Counted from the stretch's first letter, positions 11,488 to 20,255 are shown. The stretch: 64,000 bases of DNA from Chryseobacterium indologenes (GCA_001013295.1 LAZY01000029.1:28080-92079), one strand, 5' to 3'. Numbers and translations are program-made. The notes: generated by a model from the sequence alone, not told the origin.

Positions 11488-11861
11488 TTGTAGGAATAAG
11501 ATGACAATAAATTTAGAATAATAACAAACGTTACTGTTAAAACACTATTCTGAATTCATCTCGCTTGAATTTTAATCTGTTTTAAAATATTCATTTTTCT
11601 TAATGGTTTAAAATACATACAAAAATTTCATTCTGTGCTATATTTTAAGAGACCTAAAAAGAGCTATTTTGCTACTGAAGAGGTTTGGTTATTGTGCGTT
11701 TGCTTCATCAGATCGATTGAAAATCGATTCGATCTTTGCTCACTTAAAATATAAAAACAAAAAGAATAAAACTTTGCATTGGAAAAAAACACTCATACTC
11801 TGCAACATCTTTACGTAACTTCATTCTCTCTCCGAAAGACTCTCATTTCAACATAAACTCC
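11488..11861. other. Intergenic region without a visible gene
   Basis: AT-rich, no convincing ORF. It contains nested inverted repeats at 11710-11735 (ATCGATT/AATCGAT inside AGATCGA/TCGATCT), which could form two alternative hairpins. There is no T run after them. Confidence 0.6.
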
Positions 11862-11869
11862 TATTTTTG
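11862..11869 (+). promoter_or_regulatory. -7 element TAttTTTG
   Basis: Exact TAnnTTTG match only four bases before the ATG at 11874, which would give an almost leaderless transcript. Confidence 0.45.
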
Positions 11870-11873
11870 CAAC

Positions 11874-12752
11874 ATGAAAAGAACCATTCTGTTATTGGCA
11901 TTTTTCGCCTTTCAAATTACATTCTCCCAACAAACTGATTTCCTGAAAATAAGAAAATACAGAATCGCCCGTCTGGATGATAAAATCCAGGAAACCTCGG
12001 GATTGAGTATTCTGAATGGAAAACTGTATACCTTTAACGATAGTGGAAACGATCCGGAATTGTTTGAAATCAGTAAAACATCAGGAGAAATTGTAAATAC
12101 CCTTAAGGTGAATGGCAAAAATAAAGATTGGGAAGCTTTGACTAATGACGGCACCCATTTTTATATAGGAGACTTTGGAAACAATGGAGGAAAGAGAAGA
12201 GATCTGGAAATTTATAAAGTACCGTTTCAGAATGATAGCTTGCAGAATAGCCAGATCAAAAAGATTTCATTTCAGTATCCGGAGCAGGATGATTATGGAG
12301 CAGGGTATCTGAAAACGGATTTTGATGCAGAAGCAATGATCTATCTTCATGGGAAAATTCATCTTTTTACAAAAGAATGGACTTCAAAAGCAACCACCCA
12401 CTATGTTATTGATCCGGAGATCGGGGAAAAACAGGATGCCGTGAAAACAGAATCTTATAAAACCAATTTCGTCGTAACAGACGCGGCATATTTTGATAAA
12501 AAACTATACCTGGTAGGATATACAAAAAAAACAGAAGTATTTTTAGATATTTTTACAGAGGCAGAACCCGGGATCTTTTTCAAAGAAGTGCCGAAACATT
12601 ATTATCTTGGAAGTTCATTGTCAGTAAGCCAGATTGAAGGAATTACCGTAGATGAAACGGGAATTTATATCTCCGGCGAAAAATTCAAATCTCCATTGGG
12701 AAGCACGAAACCTTCCTTATATTTTATCCCCAAAGATCAACTCAAGTATTAA
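11874..12752 (+). CDS. Secreted protein of unknown function, beta-propeller-like
   Basis: A 292-residue protein with a signal peptide (about 1-18, ending TFSQ). The segments ETSGLSILNGKLYTFNDSGN and KDWEALTND...FYIGDFGNN look like repeated beta-propeller strands with Asp/Asn-rich turns. The pattern DWE...YIGDFGNN recurs in uncharacterised secreted Bacteroidota proteins. No catalytic residues can be assigned. It is followed by the polyprenyl synthase gene after 73 bp, which has its own -7 element. Confidence 0.72.
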   Translation: MKRTILLLAFFAFQITFSQQTDFLKIRKYRIARLDDKIQETSGLSILNGKLYTFNDSGNDPELFEISKTSGEIVNTLKVNGKNKDWEALTNDGTHFYIGDFGNNGGKRRDLEIYKVPFQNDSLQNSQIKKISFQYPEQDDYGAGYLKTDFDAEAMIYLHGKIHLFTKEWTSKATTHYVIDPEIGEKQDAVKTESYKTNFVVTDAAYFDKKLYLVGYTKKTEVFLDIFTEAEPGIFFKEVPKHYYLGSSLSVSQIEGITVDETGIYISGEKFKSPLGSTKPSLYFIPKDQLKY

Positions 12753-12780
12753 TTTTATCTTAAAATTGAGCGAAAAAAAT

Positions 12781-12788
12781 TATCTTTG
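12781..12788 (+). promoter_or_regulatory. -7 element TAtcTTTG before the polyprenyl synthase gene
   Basis: Exact TAnnTTTG match, 37 bases before the GTG start at 12826. No TTG at the expected distance. Confidence 0.5.
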
Positions 12789-12825
12789 TGAGAATTAATA
12801 ATTATTCACCCAGCATTCGCAGATT

Positions 12826-13803
12826 GTGGCAAATACCGTAGAAGAGATTAAACGACCGATCAACGAGGAAATGAAGCTTTTTGAACAGAAGTTTTATGAA
12901 TCGATGCAGAGTAAAGTACCTTTATTAGATAAAGTAACCCGTTTTATTGTAACCACCAAAGGAAAGCAAATGCGTCCTATGTTTGTATTTCTTTGTGCCA
13001 AACTGGTAGGAGAGGTGACGGAAAAGACATATCGTGGTGCTTCTATGATCGAACTGATTCATACAGCCACATTGGTACATGATGATGTGGTGGATGAAAG
13101 CTTTAAGCGTCGTAATTTCTTTTCGATCAATGCTTTGTGGAAGAATAAGATTGCCGTTTTGGTAGGGGATTACCTTTTGTCAAAATCCGTATTATTGTCT
13201 ACAGACCACAAAGATTATGACCTGTTGGGCGTTATTTCCAGAACGATCCGTGAAATGTCCGAAGGAGAGCTTCTTCAGCTTGAAAAAGCCAGAAAACTGG
13301 ATATTACAGAAGAGGTATACTATGAGATCATTCGTCAGAAAACAGCTACCCTGATTGCTGCCTGCTGTGAAATAGGAGTTCTTTCCAACAGTACAGATGA
13401 GGCTCTTGCCAAGAAAATGATGGATTTCGGAACCTATACCGGAATGGCTTTCCAGATCAAAGATGACCTTTTCGATTACCTGAGCTCCAATGTGATTGGT
13501 AAACCTGTAGGAATTGACATCAAAGAGCAGAAAATGACGCTTCCTTTGATCCATACCCTGAAAATAGCCAGTGAAAAGGACAGAAAATACTACTTTGACA
13601 CCATAAAACGTTATAATAACAATCCCAAAAGAGTAAAAGAACTTATAGAGTTTGTTAAAAATTCCGGCGGATTGGAATATGCAATTAAGGTGATGAAAGA
13701 TTTCCAGCAAAAAGCCAAGGACATTCTTAATGAATTTCCCGAATCTGAAGCGAGAAACTCGTTACATATTATGCTTGATTACGTAATAGAGCGAAAATTT
13801 TAA
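12826..13803 (+). CDS. Trans-polyprenyl diphosphate synthase
   Basis: A 325-residue soluble all-helical isoprenyl synthase. The first Asp-rich motif is HDDVVDES and the second KDDLFDYLSS; GKQMRPMFVF carries the Arg of the diphosphate site. It extends allylic diphosphates with IPP to make the side chain of menaquinone, the quinone of Bacteroidota, or the undecaprenyl-type chain length set by the pocket. The small residues before the first motif (ELIHTATLVH) suggest a long product. It starts with GTG, the only start giving the expected N terminus (MANTVEEIKRPI). Convergent with the next gene, stop codons almost touching. Confidence 0.93.
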   Translation: MANTVEEIKRPINEEMKLFEQKFYESMQSKVPLLDKVTRFIVTTKGKQMRPMFVFLCAKLVGEVTEKTYRGASMIELIHTATLVHDDVVDESFKRRNFFSINALWKNKIAVLVGDYLLSKSVLLSTDHKDYDLLGVISRTIREMSEGELLQLEKARKLDITEEVYYEIIRQKTATLIAACCEIGVLSNSTDEALAKKMMDFGTYTGMAFQIKDDLFDYLSSNVIGKPVGIDIKEQKMTLPLIHTLKIASEKDRKYYFDTIKRYNNNPKRVKELIEFVKNSGGLEYAIKVMKDFQQKAKDILNEFPESEARNSLHIMLDYVIERKF

Positions 13804-13804
13804 A

Positions 13805-14098
13805 TTAAATTATTTTTAGGGTTACAATAATAACCGCTAGAACTATACAAAATAAAGCGATTAAAAATAAATAATCCGCAATAGTCTCAAACGTGTATTC
13901 CCGCTTTCTATTCTCCGTTCTGATGGCCAGAAAGGAAAAGAAGCAGCTACAGGCAAAAAGGATACAGGCAAAACCCGCAAACTCGTCCAAATACGTATTC
14001 TGGCTGATCTTAGCGATTTTCAAAGAGGTAATGATGATCAATGAAAACCCTAAAAGATTGCTCGAAGCATTCAGAATATGAGGTGACTTTTTTTCCAT
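13805..14098 (-). CDS. Small membrane protein of unknown function
   Basis: A 97-residue protein from the ATG at 14098, preceded by an A/G-rich stretch. It has three hydrophobic segments (roughly 15-30, 38-55 and 75-95), the middle one rich in Cys and Phe, separated by a basic loop (RTENRKREY). I recognise no family. It is convergent with the polyprenyl synthase gene and divergent from the E1 dehydrogenase gene. A start ten codons upstream is possible but would begin inside an A-rich leader. Confidence 0.65.
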   Translation of the reverse strand: MEKKSPHILNASSNLLGFSLIIITSLKIAKISQNTYLDEFAGFACILFACSCFFSFLAIRTENRKREYTFETIADYLFLIALFCIVLAVIIVTLKII

Positions 14099-14235
14099 CT
14101 TTACATTTTTTTTCAAAATAAAGCACAATTTTTTTTATTATCAAATTTTTAAAAAAGATTATTAAAAATTAAAATTAATTTAAAAATTGTATATTAGCAA
14201 AATACTTGAAGATTAAAAAACTTTTTTACTTAGCT

Positions 14236-16668
14236 ATGCAAACAACCTATATTGAAACACAGCAAATATCCTTTCAAGATTTTAAAAATCAAATACTTGA
14301 AGACTACAGGTTAGGAAGGATCTCCCGTGAAATGTCTTATCTCGGAAGAAGAGAAGTACTCACCGGAAAAGCTAAATTCGGAATTTTTGGGGATGGTAAA
14401 GAGCTTCCTCAGTTGGCTATGGCGAAAGTTTTCAGAAATGGGGACTTCCGTTCAGGATATTACAGAGACCAGACTTTTGCATTGGCTATTAATGCTTTGA
14501 CGGTAGAAAGTTTCTTTGCACAGATGTATGCAGATACAAGCGTGGAAAGAGAGCCTGCTTCTGCGGGAAGACAGATGAATGGGCATTTTGCAACAAGAAG
14601 TTTAAATGAAGATGGAAGCTGGAAAGATCTTACCGCTCAGAAAAATATCTCTTCTGATATATCTCCTACAGCAGGGCAGATGCCTAGACTATTAGGATTG
14701 GCTCAGGCTTCTACAATCTATAAAAGTGTAAAATTCGAAGGTTCAGAAAAATTCTCAAAAGAAGGAAAAGAAGTGGCTTTCGGAACCATCGGGGATGCTT
14801 CTACAGCAGAAGGTCATTTCTGGGAAACATTGAATGCAGCATGTGCACTTCAGGTTCCTATGATCGTTTCTATCTGGGATGACGGATATGGAATTTCAGT
14901 GCCTACAAAGAATCAGAGAGCCAAAGCTGACATCAGCGAAATGTTGAGCGGATTCCAGAGAAAAGAAGGCGAAAAACAAGGTTGTGAAATCATTCAGGTT
15001 AAAGCCTGGGATTACCCTGCATTGTTGGATGCTTATGCTAAAGCAGAACATTTTGCAAGAACGGAAGGCGTTCCTGTAGTGGTTCACGTAGTAGATGTTA
15101 CCCAGCCTCAGGGACACTCTACATCTGGATCTCACGAAAGATATAAAAATGAAGAACGTCTTGCCTGGGAAGCTGAGTTTGACGGATTGGTAAAATTTAA
15201 AGAGTGGATCTTAAATTATTCTATTGAGATCGACGGAAAAGAAGAAGTGATTGCTACAGCTGAAGAGTTGGAAGCGATTGATGAAGAAGCCAAAAAAGCG
15301 GCTAAATCAGGACAAAAAACTGCTTGGGATAACTATCAGACAGCAATTAAAGAATTAATTCAGTCTATCGTACCTTTAGTAGAAAACCTTAAAGGTCAGA
15401 ATGCTGAAGTAGAAGCTGCCCTTACTCATTTCAACAAATTGGTTTCAAAAGCTAAGAAAGATGTATTCCATCTGGCAAGAAAGACGCTTTTGGCAACAAG
15501 AGGGACAAATTCTGCGGAAAGAAACCAGTTGATGCAGAAGTACAATGAAGTCGCTGAAATTGAGAAAGATAACTATTCCTCTCACTTATACTCTCAGTCT
15601 GAGTGGAAAGCTGAAAACATCAAAGAGATCAAGCCTGTTTATTCAGACAGCTCAGAGGATGTAGATGGTAGAGTAGTGATCAGAAATAACTTTGACAAAA
15701 TTTTTGAAAAATATCCTCAAACTTTAATCTTTGGTGAAGATACCGGAAATATCGGTGACGTCAACCAGGGATTAGAAGGAATGCAGGAAAAATACGGTGC
15801 ATTACGTATTGCCGATACAGGAATTCGTGAAGCAACAATTCTTGGTCAAGGAATTGGTATGGCGATGAGAGGTTTGAAGCCTATCGCTGAAATCCAATAC
15901 CTGGACTATGTTCTTTACTGTTTACAGGGAATGAGTGATGATCTGGCAACCGTACATTACAGAACCAAAGGAGGACAGAAAGCTCCATTGATTATCAGAA
16001 CAAGAGGGCATAGATTAGAAGGAATCTGGCATTCAGGTTCTCCGATGGCGGGAATCCTTAACCTTTCAAAAGGTATTCTGGTATTGGTTCCTAGAAACCT
16101 GACGAAAGCTGCAGGATTCTATAACACAATGCTTCAGGCTGACGAACCTGCGATTATTGTAGAATGTCTGAACGGCTACAGACTGAAAGAAAAACAACCT
16201 GACAACTTAGGCGAATTTACTGTTCCTGTAGGTAAAATTGAAGTGACAAAAGAAGGTAAAGACGTTACCTTAGTTACTTACGGTTCTACATGGAGAATTG
16301 TAACGGAAGCTGCTAATGAGTTAGAAAAACTTGGTATTTCTGCAGAAGTGATCGATATTCAGTCATTGATTCCTTTCGATTTATCTCATGAGATTGCGGA
16401 GAGCGTTAAGAAAACGAACAGATTAGTCGTGATCGACGAAGATGTGGAAGGAGGAACTACAGGATTCATCTTACAACAGATCTTAGAAAAACAGAAAGCA
16501 TTCAGATACCTGGATTCAGATCCGTTGACGATTGCAGCGAATGATCACAGACCGGCTTATGCAAGTGATGGTGACTACTTCAGCAAGCCATCTGCAGATG
16601 ATATGGTAGAAAAGATCTACGCTATGTTTAACGAAACAAATCCTCAGAAATATCCTGCGATATACTAA
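14236..16668 (+). CDS. Fused 2-oxoacid dehydrogenase E1 component (alpha plus beta)
   Basis: A 810-residue thiamine-diphosphate enzyme in which the E1 alpha half (about 1-400) and beta half (about 480-810) are fused. The alpha half has the TPP motif GDASTAEGHFWETLN; the beta half has FGEDTGNIGDVNQG and EGIWHSGSPMAG. It decarboxylates a 2-oxoacid and hands the acyl group to lipoyl-E2. In Bacteroidota such fusions are annotated as branched-chain 2-oxoacid or pyruvate dehydrogenase E1; the substrate is not certain. The E3 partner could be lpdA at 35625. ATG 14236 is chosen; a TTG at 14206 adds ten residues that do not look conserved. A TATATTAG element lies at 14190-14197. Confidence 0.93.
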   Translation: MQTTYIETQQISFQDFKNQILEDYRLGRISREMSYLGRREVLTGKAKFGIFGDGKELPQLAMAKVFRNGDFRSGYYRDQTFALAINALTVESFFAQMYADTSVEREPASAGRQMNGHFATRSLNEDGSWKDLTAQKNISSDISPTAGQMPRLLGLAQASTIYKSVKFEGSEKFSKEGKEVAFGTIGDASTAEGHFWETLNAACALQVPMIVSIWDDGYGISVPTKNQRAKADISEMLSGFQRKEGEKQGCEIIQVKAWDYPALLDAYAKAEHFARTEGVPVVVHVVDVTQPQGHSTSGSHERYKNEERLAWEAEFDGLVKFKEWILNYSIEIDGKEEVIATAEELEAIDEEAKKAAKSGQKTAWDNYQTAIKELIQSIVPLVENLKGQNAEVEAALTHFNKLVSKAKKDVFHLARKTLLATRGTNSAERNQLMQKYNEVAEIEKDNYSSHLYSQSEWKAENIKEIKPVYSDSSEDVDGRVVIRNNFDKIFEKYPQTLIFGEDTGNIGDVNQGLEGMQEKYGALRIADTGIREATILGQGIGMAMRGLKPIAEIQYLDYVLYCLQGMSDDLATVHYRTKGGQKAPLIIRTRGHRLEGIWHSGSPMAGILNLSKGILVLVPRNLTKAAGFYNTMLQADEPAIIVECLNGYRLKEKQPDNLGEFTVPVGKIEVTKEGKDVTLVTYGSTWRIVTEAANELEKLGISAEVIDIQSLIPFDLSHEIAESVKKTNRLVVIDEDVEGGTTGFILQQILEKQKAFRYLDSDPLTIAANDHRPAYASDGDYFSKPSADDMVEKIYAMFNETNPQKYPAIY

Positions 16669-16689
16669 TTGGATTTTAGATAAATTTTG

Positions 16690-16718
16690 AAGCCGCTTTC
16701 TTTTAGGAAGCGGCTTTT
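16690..16718 (+). terminator. Terminator after the E1 gene
   Basis: Arms AAGCCGCTTTC and GAAGCGGCTT pair with one bulged T, followed by TT. It is 22 bp after the stop codon. Confidence 0.85.
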
Positions 16719-16753
16719 CATTTATATTTGTTGAAACCATTTAATAATCAACC

Positions 16754-17095
16754 ATGAAGCTTAGACTCTTATCTCTGATTGTATTCATAATAAGCTGTAC
16801 ACATGATAAAAAAGAAGTTTTGCTGGCAGACCGGGAAGCTCCGTTAGGTTGGATTTATCTGAAAATGTACGATGATAAAAGCTTTGAATTTATTTCACAA
16901 GGAATGGTACGCGATAAAGAGGTGTATAGTGGAAACTATGAGATAAAGAATGATACCCTTTATTTTAACTATAAAGATTCAATTCCAAAAGCGGGCTCAA
17001 AAGCTGTGATAGACCATGAATTTTTAAGTTATCTTAATGGCAGTTATCCCGAAAGGGTTCAAATAAAGCTTGATAAACTATCAATTGACAAATAA
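16754..17095 (+). CDS. Small lipoprotein of unknown function
   Basis: A 113-residue protein with a lipoprotein signal: hydrophobic residues 3-13 then FIISC with the lipid-modified Cys at about 15. The mature part is beta-rich (SFEFIS, YSGNYEIKNDTLYFNY), a pattern seen in small copper-resistance-like or META-like beta-barrel lipoproteins, but I cannot assign a family. It is probably anchored in a cell-envelope membrane. Convergent with the AhpD-like gene, 19 bp apart, with no hairpin between. Confidence 0.72.
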   Translation: MKLRLLSLIVFIISCTHDKKEVLLADREAPLGWIYLKMYDDKSFEFISQGMVRDKEVYSGNYEIKNDTLYFNYKDSIPKAGSKAVIDHEFLSYLNGSYPERVQIKLDKLSIDK

Positions 17096-17114
17096 AACGA
17101 TCAATATGGGTTGC

Positions 17115-17531
17115 TTAATCTTCTTCTGCCAAGGTGATCCGCAGTTTATTCAAGGCACTCATCAAAGTAATACACGTCGTAAGTTCAACAATTTCTCTTT
17201 CTGTAAAATGCAGGAACAGTTTCTCTTTGATTTCGGACCCATCAATATGGTTGTATGTGACAGCTTCTGCCCAGCTTAAAACAAGTTTCTGCTTTAGATC
17301 AAAGACATTAGTATGCTTCCAGCCGGGAAGTCTGTTAATAGTATCCTGTTCAAAGCCAAAGCTGAGGAGCTCTTTAGCATGATAGCTGCAACAGTAGGCA
17401 CATCCGTTGATTTGAGAAACCCGCAGTTCGGCTAATGCGATCAGCTTTTCATCAATTCCGGATTTTCGGATGCTGGTATGAGCTTTATACAGATGGCCAA
17501 TACTTTCTTTTGCAATTTCTTTGTAATTCAT
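17115..17531 (-). CDS. Carboxymuconolactone decarboxylase/AhpD-like protein
   Basis: A 138-residue all-helical protein. NGCAYCCSYHAKE contains the CxxC-plus-His signature of AhpD-like peroxidase-associated disulfide reductases. Family members reduce partner proteins or remove peroxides in the cytoplasm. I chose the ATG at 17531 (MNYKEIAKESIG), the conserved N terminus; an upstream start at 17570 adds thirteen unconvincing residues. Upstream, a 9-base direct repeat (17580-17607) may be an operator. The neighbouring HxlR regulator is a candidate controller. Confidence 0.85.
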   Translation of the reverse strand: MNYKEIAKESIGHLYKAHTSIRKSGIDEKLIALAELRVSQINGCAYCCSYHAKELLSFGFEQDTINRLPGWKHTNVFDLKQKLVLSWAEAVTYNHIDGSEIKEKLFLHFTEREIVELTTCITLMSALNKLRITLAEED

Positions 17532-17568
17532 AATGAAAATTTTTTCTGCAAATTTGAAGCAGAAATAC

Positions 17569-17706
17569 ATGAAAAACGATATACTTACTTTTTCGTACTA
17601 TACTTACCCTTTTGAAAGTGCCTTTTGGGACAAAGTGGGAGAGCTGGAATCCATGAAATTCGTACATTTGAAAGACAAGTCATTTGCATACAGAAAACTA
17701 CCATGA
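17569..17706 (+). CDS. Candidate 45-residue small protein overlapping the methyltransferase start
   Basis: The frame from ATG 17569 to TGA 17704-17706 encodes 45 residues with a protein-like composition (for example FESAFWDKVGELESMK). Its stop overlaps the methyltransferase start as ATGA, the classic arrangement for translational coupling. An in-frame ATG at 17533 would give 57 residues but would start next to the divergent AhpD-like gene. I recognise no family. Against it: the repeat TATACTTAC occurs twice inside it, which could instead be an operator for the AhpD-like gene. It may also be the broken end of a longer gene. Confidence 0.4.
   Translation: MKNDILTFSYYTYPFESAFWDKVGELESMKFVHLKDKSFAYRKLP
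17580..17607. promoter_or_regulatory. Direct repeat TATACTTAC x2, period 19
   Basis: TATACTTAC at 17580-17588 and again at 17599-17607. On the minus strand this reads GTAAGTATA twice upstream of the AhpD-like gene, about 50 bases before its ATG. The GTAAG core is also found in the HxlR operator region at 18904. Confidence 0.4.
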
Positions 17707-18446
17707 AAATTACCCAGTTAGTCATCCTTTTCAATTACAAAAAGATTCTTCTTGGAATCGTTATTTCACTGTTTCTTTTTATCCTGTCATTTCAGATAAA
17801 ATCTGATGTTTTGATGATTTTGATGCGAGGACTGGGAATTCTCATTATTTTGAACATCATAGCGTCTCTTGTTGCTTCTTATATACTGTATGATACCTCT
17901 GATCTTTATGAGTTAAATGACCTGGAAGATGTAGTTAATTGGGAAACAGCAGACAATGCGATTCTCATCCATGCGAGCTTTGATCCTTTATCACAAAGAC
18001 TGGAAGAAAAATATCCTCATTTGAATCTGACGGTATGTGATATTTATGGAAACAGACACGAGCATGAAAGCGGAATTGAAGTTTCTAAAAAAATGTTTCC
18101 ACCCAATCCGAAAGAAATAAAGATTTCACCGGATAAACTGCCTTTTGAAAATGAATCTCAGGATGTAATTCTTGCCGTGACTGCCCTTCACGAGATTTTA
18201 GATCATGAAAAAAGGGTTTTGTTCTTTAAAGAAGCTAAAAGAATCTTGAAGAAAGGAGGCCTGATCATTGTTTCTGAACAGTTCAGAGATACGACCAATT
18301 TTATTTTCTTTAATATCGGCGTATTTCATTTTTTAAGCTGGAAACAGTGGCAAAACTCAATAGCTCCCTCCGGATTAAAAATAGCTGGAAACAAAAAGAT
18401 TACTCCGTTTGCAAATACATTGATCATAAGAAAAGAAGCTGTTTAA
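17703..18446 (+). CDS. Membrane-anchored class I SAM-dependent methyltransferase
   Basis: A 247-residue protein. Two hydrophobic segments at about 12-32 and 38-60 anchor it in the inner membrane. The remainder is a methyltransferase domain: the motif-I position is unusual (AILIHASFDPLSQ rather than a GxGxG loop), followed by LNLTVCDIYGNR, LPFENESQDVILAVTALHEI and AKRILKKGGLIIVSE, typical of motifs II-IV. The substrate is unknown; membrane anchoring suggests a lipid, quinone or envelope molecule. The start overlaps the small ORF by ATGA. The weak motif I means activity should not be assumed. Confidence 0.75.
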   Translation: MKITQLVILFNYKKILLGIVISLFLFILSFQIKSDVLMILMRGLGILIILNIIASLVASYILYDTSDLYELNDLEDVVNWETADNAILIHASFDPLSQRLEEKYPHLNLTVCDIYGNRHEHESGIEVSKKMFPPNPKEIKISPDKLPFENESQDVILAVTALHEILDHEKRVLFFKEAKRILKKGGLIIVSEQFRDTTNFIFFNIGVFHFLSWKQWQNSIAPSGLKIAGNKKITPFANTLIIRKEAV

Positions 18447-18495
18447 AATTTTCCTATCCACGAATAATATATTTCAGACTTGCTTAAAAATAAAG

Positions 18496-18879
18496 CTAAA
18501 CGTTCACAGATTTTCCCTTTTCTTTACTCAAAATACTGCAATGCTCAGACTGTAGCCCCTTCACCTGATATTTTGCCTCCCATTCTTCCAGCAGATATAA
18601 AATAGGCAACAAAGCCAGCCCCTTTTCTGTCAGAGAATATTCTACCCTTGGCGGAAGTTCCTTAAACTCCTCACGGATCACCAATCCATCCGTTTCCATC
18701 TCTCTCAGCTGATCGGTAAGAACCTTTCTGGAAATAACATTTATACGCACGGCAAGCTCTCCGAAACGAAGCTTACGGTCTTTGATCACCAATACAATGA
18801 TGGGCTTCCATTTGCTTCCCAATGCGGCCATAGCCTTGCCCAGAGGGCAGCTGTACTGCATCAATTCATTCTTTTTCAT
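18496..18879 (-). CDS. HxlR family transcriptional regulator
   Basis: A 127-residue winged-helix regulator. The N terminus has the conserved Cys (MQYSCPLGKAMAALGSKW) used for redox or electrophile sensing in YodB/HypR-type members. The recognition region is FGELAVRINVISRKVLTDQLREME and the wing EYSLTEKGLALLPIL. It is divergent from an old-yellow-enzyme reductase gene; HxlR regulators commonly control such reductases and respond to quinones or aldehydes. Five GTTAC half-sites fill the shared promoter region, consistent with autoregulation and control of the reductase. The target assignment is inference. Confidence 0.9.
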   Translation of the reverse strand: MKKNELMQYSCPLGKAMAALGSKWKPIIVLVIKDRKLRFGELAVRINVISRKVLTDQLREMETDGLVIREEFKELPPRVEYSLTEKGLALLPILYLLEEWEAKYQVKGLQSEHCSILSKEKGKSVNV

Positions 18880-18883
18880 AGGA

Positions 18884-18980
18884 GTTACTTTTATGTTACT
18901 AATGTAAGTTACTGCGAAGTTACCACTATTTTTTTAATAAAAGATACAAAAACAAACTATTATTAGTTACTTTGTGTAAC
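18884..18980. promoter_or_regulatory. Multi-site HxlR-type operator in the divergent promoter
   Basis: GTTAC occurs at 18884, 18895, 18908 and 18919 (spacing 11, 13, 11), and again at 18966-18970 where it pairs with GTAAC at 18976-18980 around five bases. This last palindrome covers TTACTTTG (18967-18974), a near match to the -7 element of the reductase gene, so binding there would block transcription. Confidence 0.6.
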
Positions 18981-19003
18981 AATTATAAAACATAATTTTA
19001 AAT

Positions 19004-20065
19004 ATGGACACATCATCATTATTTAAACCGTTCCAATATAAAAATCTACAGCTTAAAAATAGAATCGTAATGGCTCCCATGACCAGAGCACAATCTGATA
19101 ATGGAGTTCCTACACAGAGCATTGCAGACTACTACGGAAGAAGAGCTGCTTCAGAAGTAGGATTGATCCTTTCAGAAGGAACTGTCATCAACAGACCAGG
19201 TTCAAAAAACCTGCCGAATATCCCTGATTTCTACGGAAATGAAGCTCTGAACGGCTGGAAAAACGTAATCGATACCGTACATCAGAACGGAGGGAAAATG
19301 GGACCTCAGATCTGGCATGTAGGAGATACCAGAATGTCGGAAGAATATCCGTTGGTAGCAATGGAAAAGGCTTCCACAATGACAATTGAAGATATTCAGG
19401 ATACGATTGCCCAGTTTGCAGCTTCTGCCAAAGCAGCAAAAGACCTTGGCTTTGACTGCCTTGAAATCCACGGAGCTCACGGTTACCTTATCGATCAGTT
19501 TTTCTGGGAAGTAACCAATACCAGAACCGATGAATATGGCGGTAAAACGTTGAAAGAAAGAAGCAGGTTTGCAGTAGACGTTGTAAAAGCGATCAGAGCA
19601 GCAGTAGGAGAGGATTTTACCATTATCATTCGTCTTTCACAATGGAAGCAGCAGGATTATAAAACTCAACTGGCGCTTACTCCAAATGAAATGGAAGACT
19701 GGTTATTACCTTTGAAAGAAGCCGGAGTTGATATTTTCCACTGTTCACAACGCCGTTTCTGGGAACCTGAATTTGAAGGTTCTGATCTGAATTTTGCCGG
19801 GTGGGCGAAAAAAATTACCGGGCAGCCAACCATTACAGTAGGATCTGTAGGTTTAAACGGAGATTTCCTTAATGCCTTTGCAGGACAGGGAACAGAAAAA
19901 ACAGATCTTACAGAACTGATCAGAAGACTGGATAATCAGGAATTTGATCTTGTAGCGGTTGGACGTGCTATTTTGCAGGATTACCAATGGGTACAGAAGA
20001 TTAAAAACGGAAATACCGAAGAGATTCTGGACTTTAACGCAGAAAGTATGGGCGTATTATTTTAA
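19004..20065 (+). CDS. Old yellow enzyme family alkene reductase (NADH:flavin oxidoreductase)
   Basis: A 353-residue TIM-barrel flavoprotein. It starts with the standard LFKPFQYKNLQLKNRIVMAPMTRA and has LEIHGAHGYLIDQFF and RTDEYGG, typical of N-ethylmaleimide reductase-type enzymes. These FMN enzymes reduce activated alkenes, quinones and nitro compounds with NAD(P)H in the cytoplasm. The HxlR regulator and its operator lie immediately upstream, suggesting induction by electrophiles. A strong terminator follows about 150 bp downstream. Confidence 0.93.
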   Translation: MDTSSLFKPFQYKNLQLKNRIVMAPMTRAQSDNGVPTQSIADYYGRRAASEVGLILSEGTVINRPGSKNLPNIPDFYGNEALNGWKNVIDTVHQNGGKMGPQIWHVGDTRMSEEYPLVAMEKASTMTIEDIQDTIAQFAASAKAAKDLGFDCLEIHGAHGYLIDQFFWEVTNTRTDEYGGKTLKERSRFAVDVVKAIRAAVGEDFTIIIRLSQWKQQDYKTQLALTPNEMEDWLLPLKEAGVDIFHCSQRRFWEPEFEGSDLNFAGWAKKITGQPTITVGSVGLNGDFLNAFAGQGTEKTDLTELIRRLDNQEFDLVAVGRAILQDYQWVQKIKNGNTEEILDFNAESMGVLF

Positions 20066-20214
20066 TAGGGATCGTGAATCATTAATGAAACTTCGTTGTC
20101 AATTTTTTTAACAGCATATTTTACTCATTAACGGAGCAGAATTAGCCATTCACTATTTCTATTAATCATGATAATTCACTTTATTTTATATTTAATTTTC
20201 ACCTATTTATTAAG

Positions 20215-20247
20215 AACCCCGCTTTCAGAAATTCTGAAAGCGGGGTT
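20215..20247. terminator. Bidirectional terminator
   Basis: Two perfect 16-base arms (AACCCCGCTTTCAGAA and its complement) around one base, followed by TTTTA on the plus strand. It lies between the reductase gene and the convergent small peptide gene and could end both. Confidence 0.85.
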
Positions 20248-20255
20248 TTATTATT

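Noticed and set aside
13893..14081. Plus-strand 62-residue frame opposite the small membrane protein
   Set aside because: The minus-strand frame has clear membrane helices and a better start; this one is its shadow.
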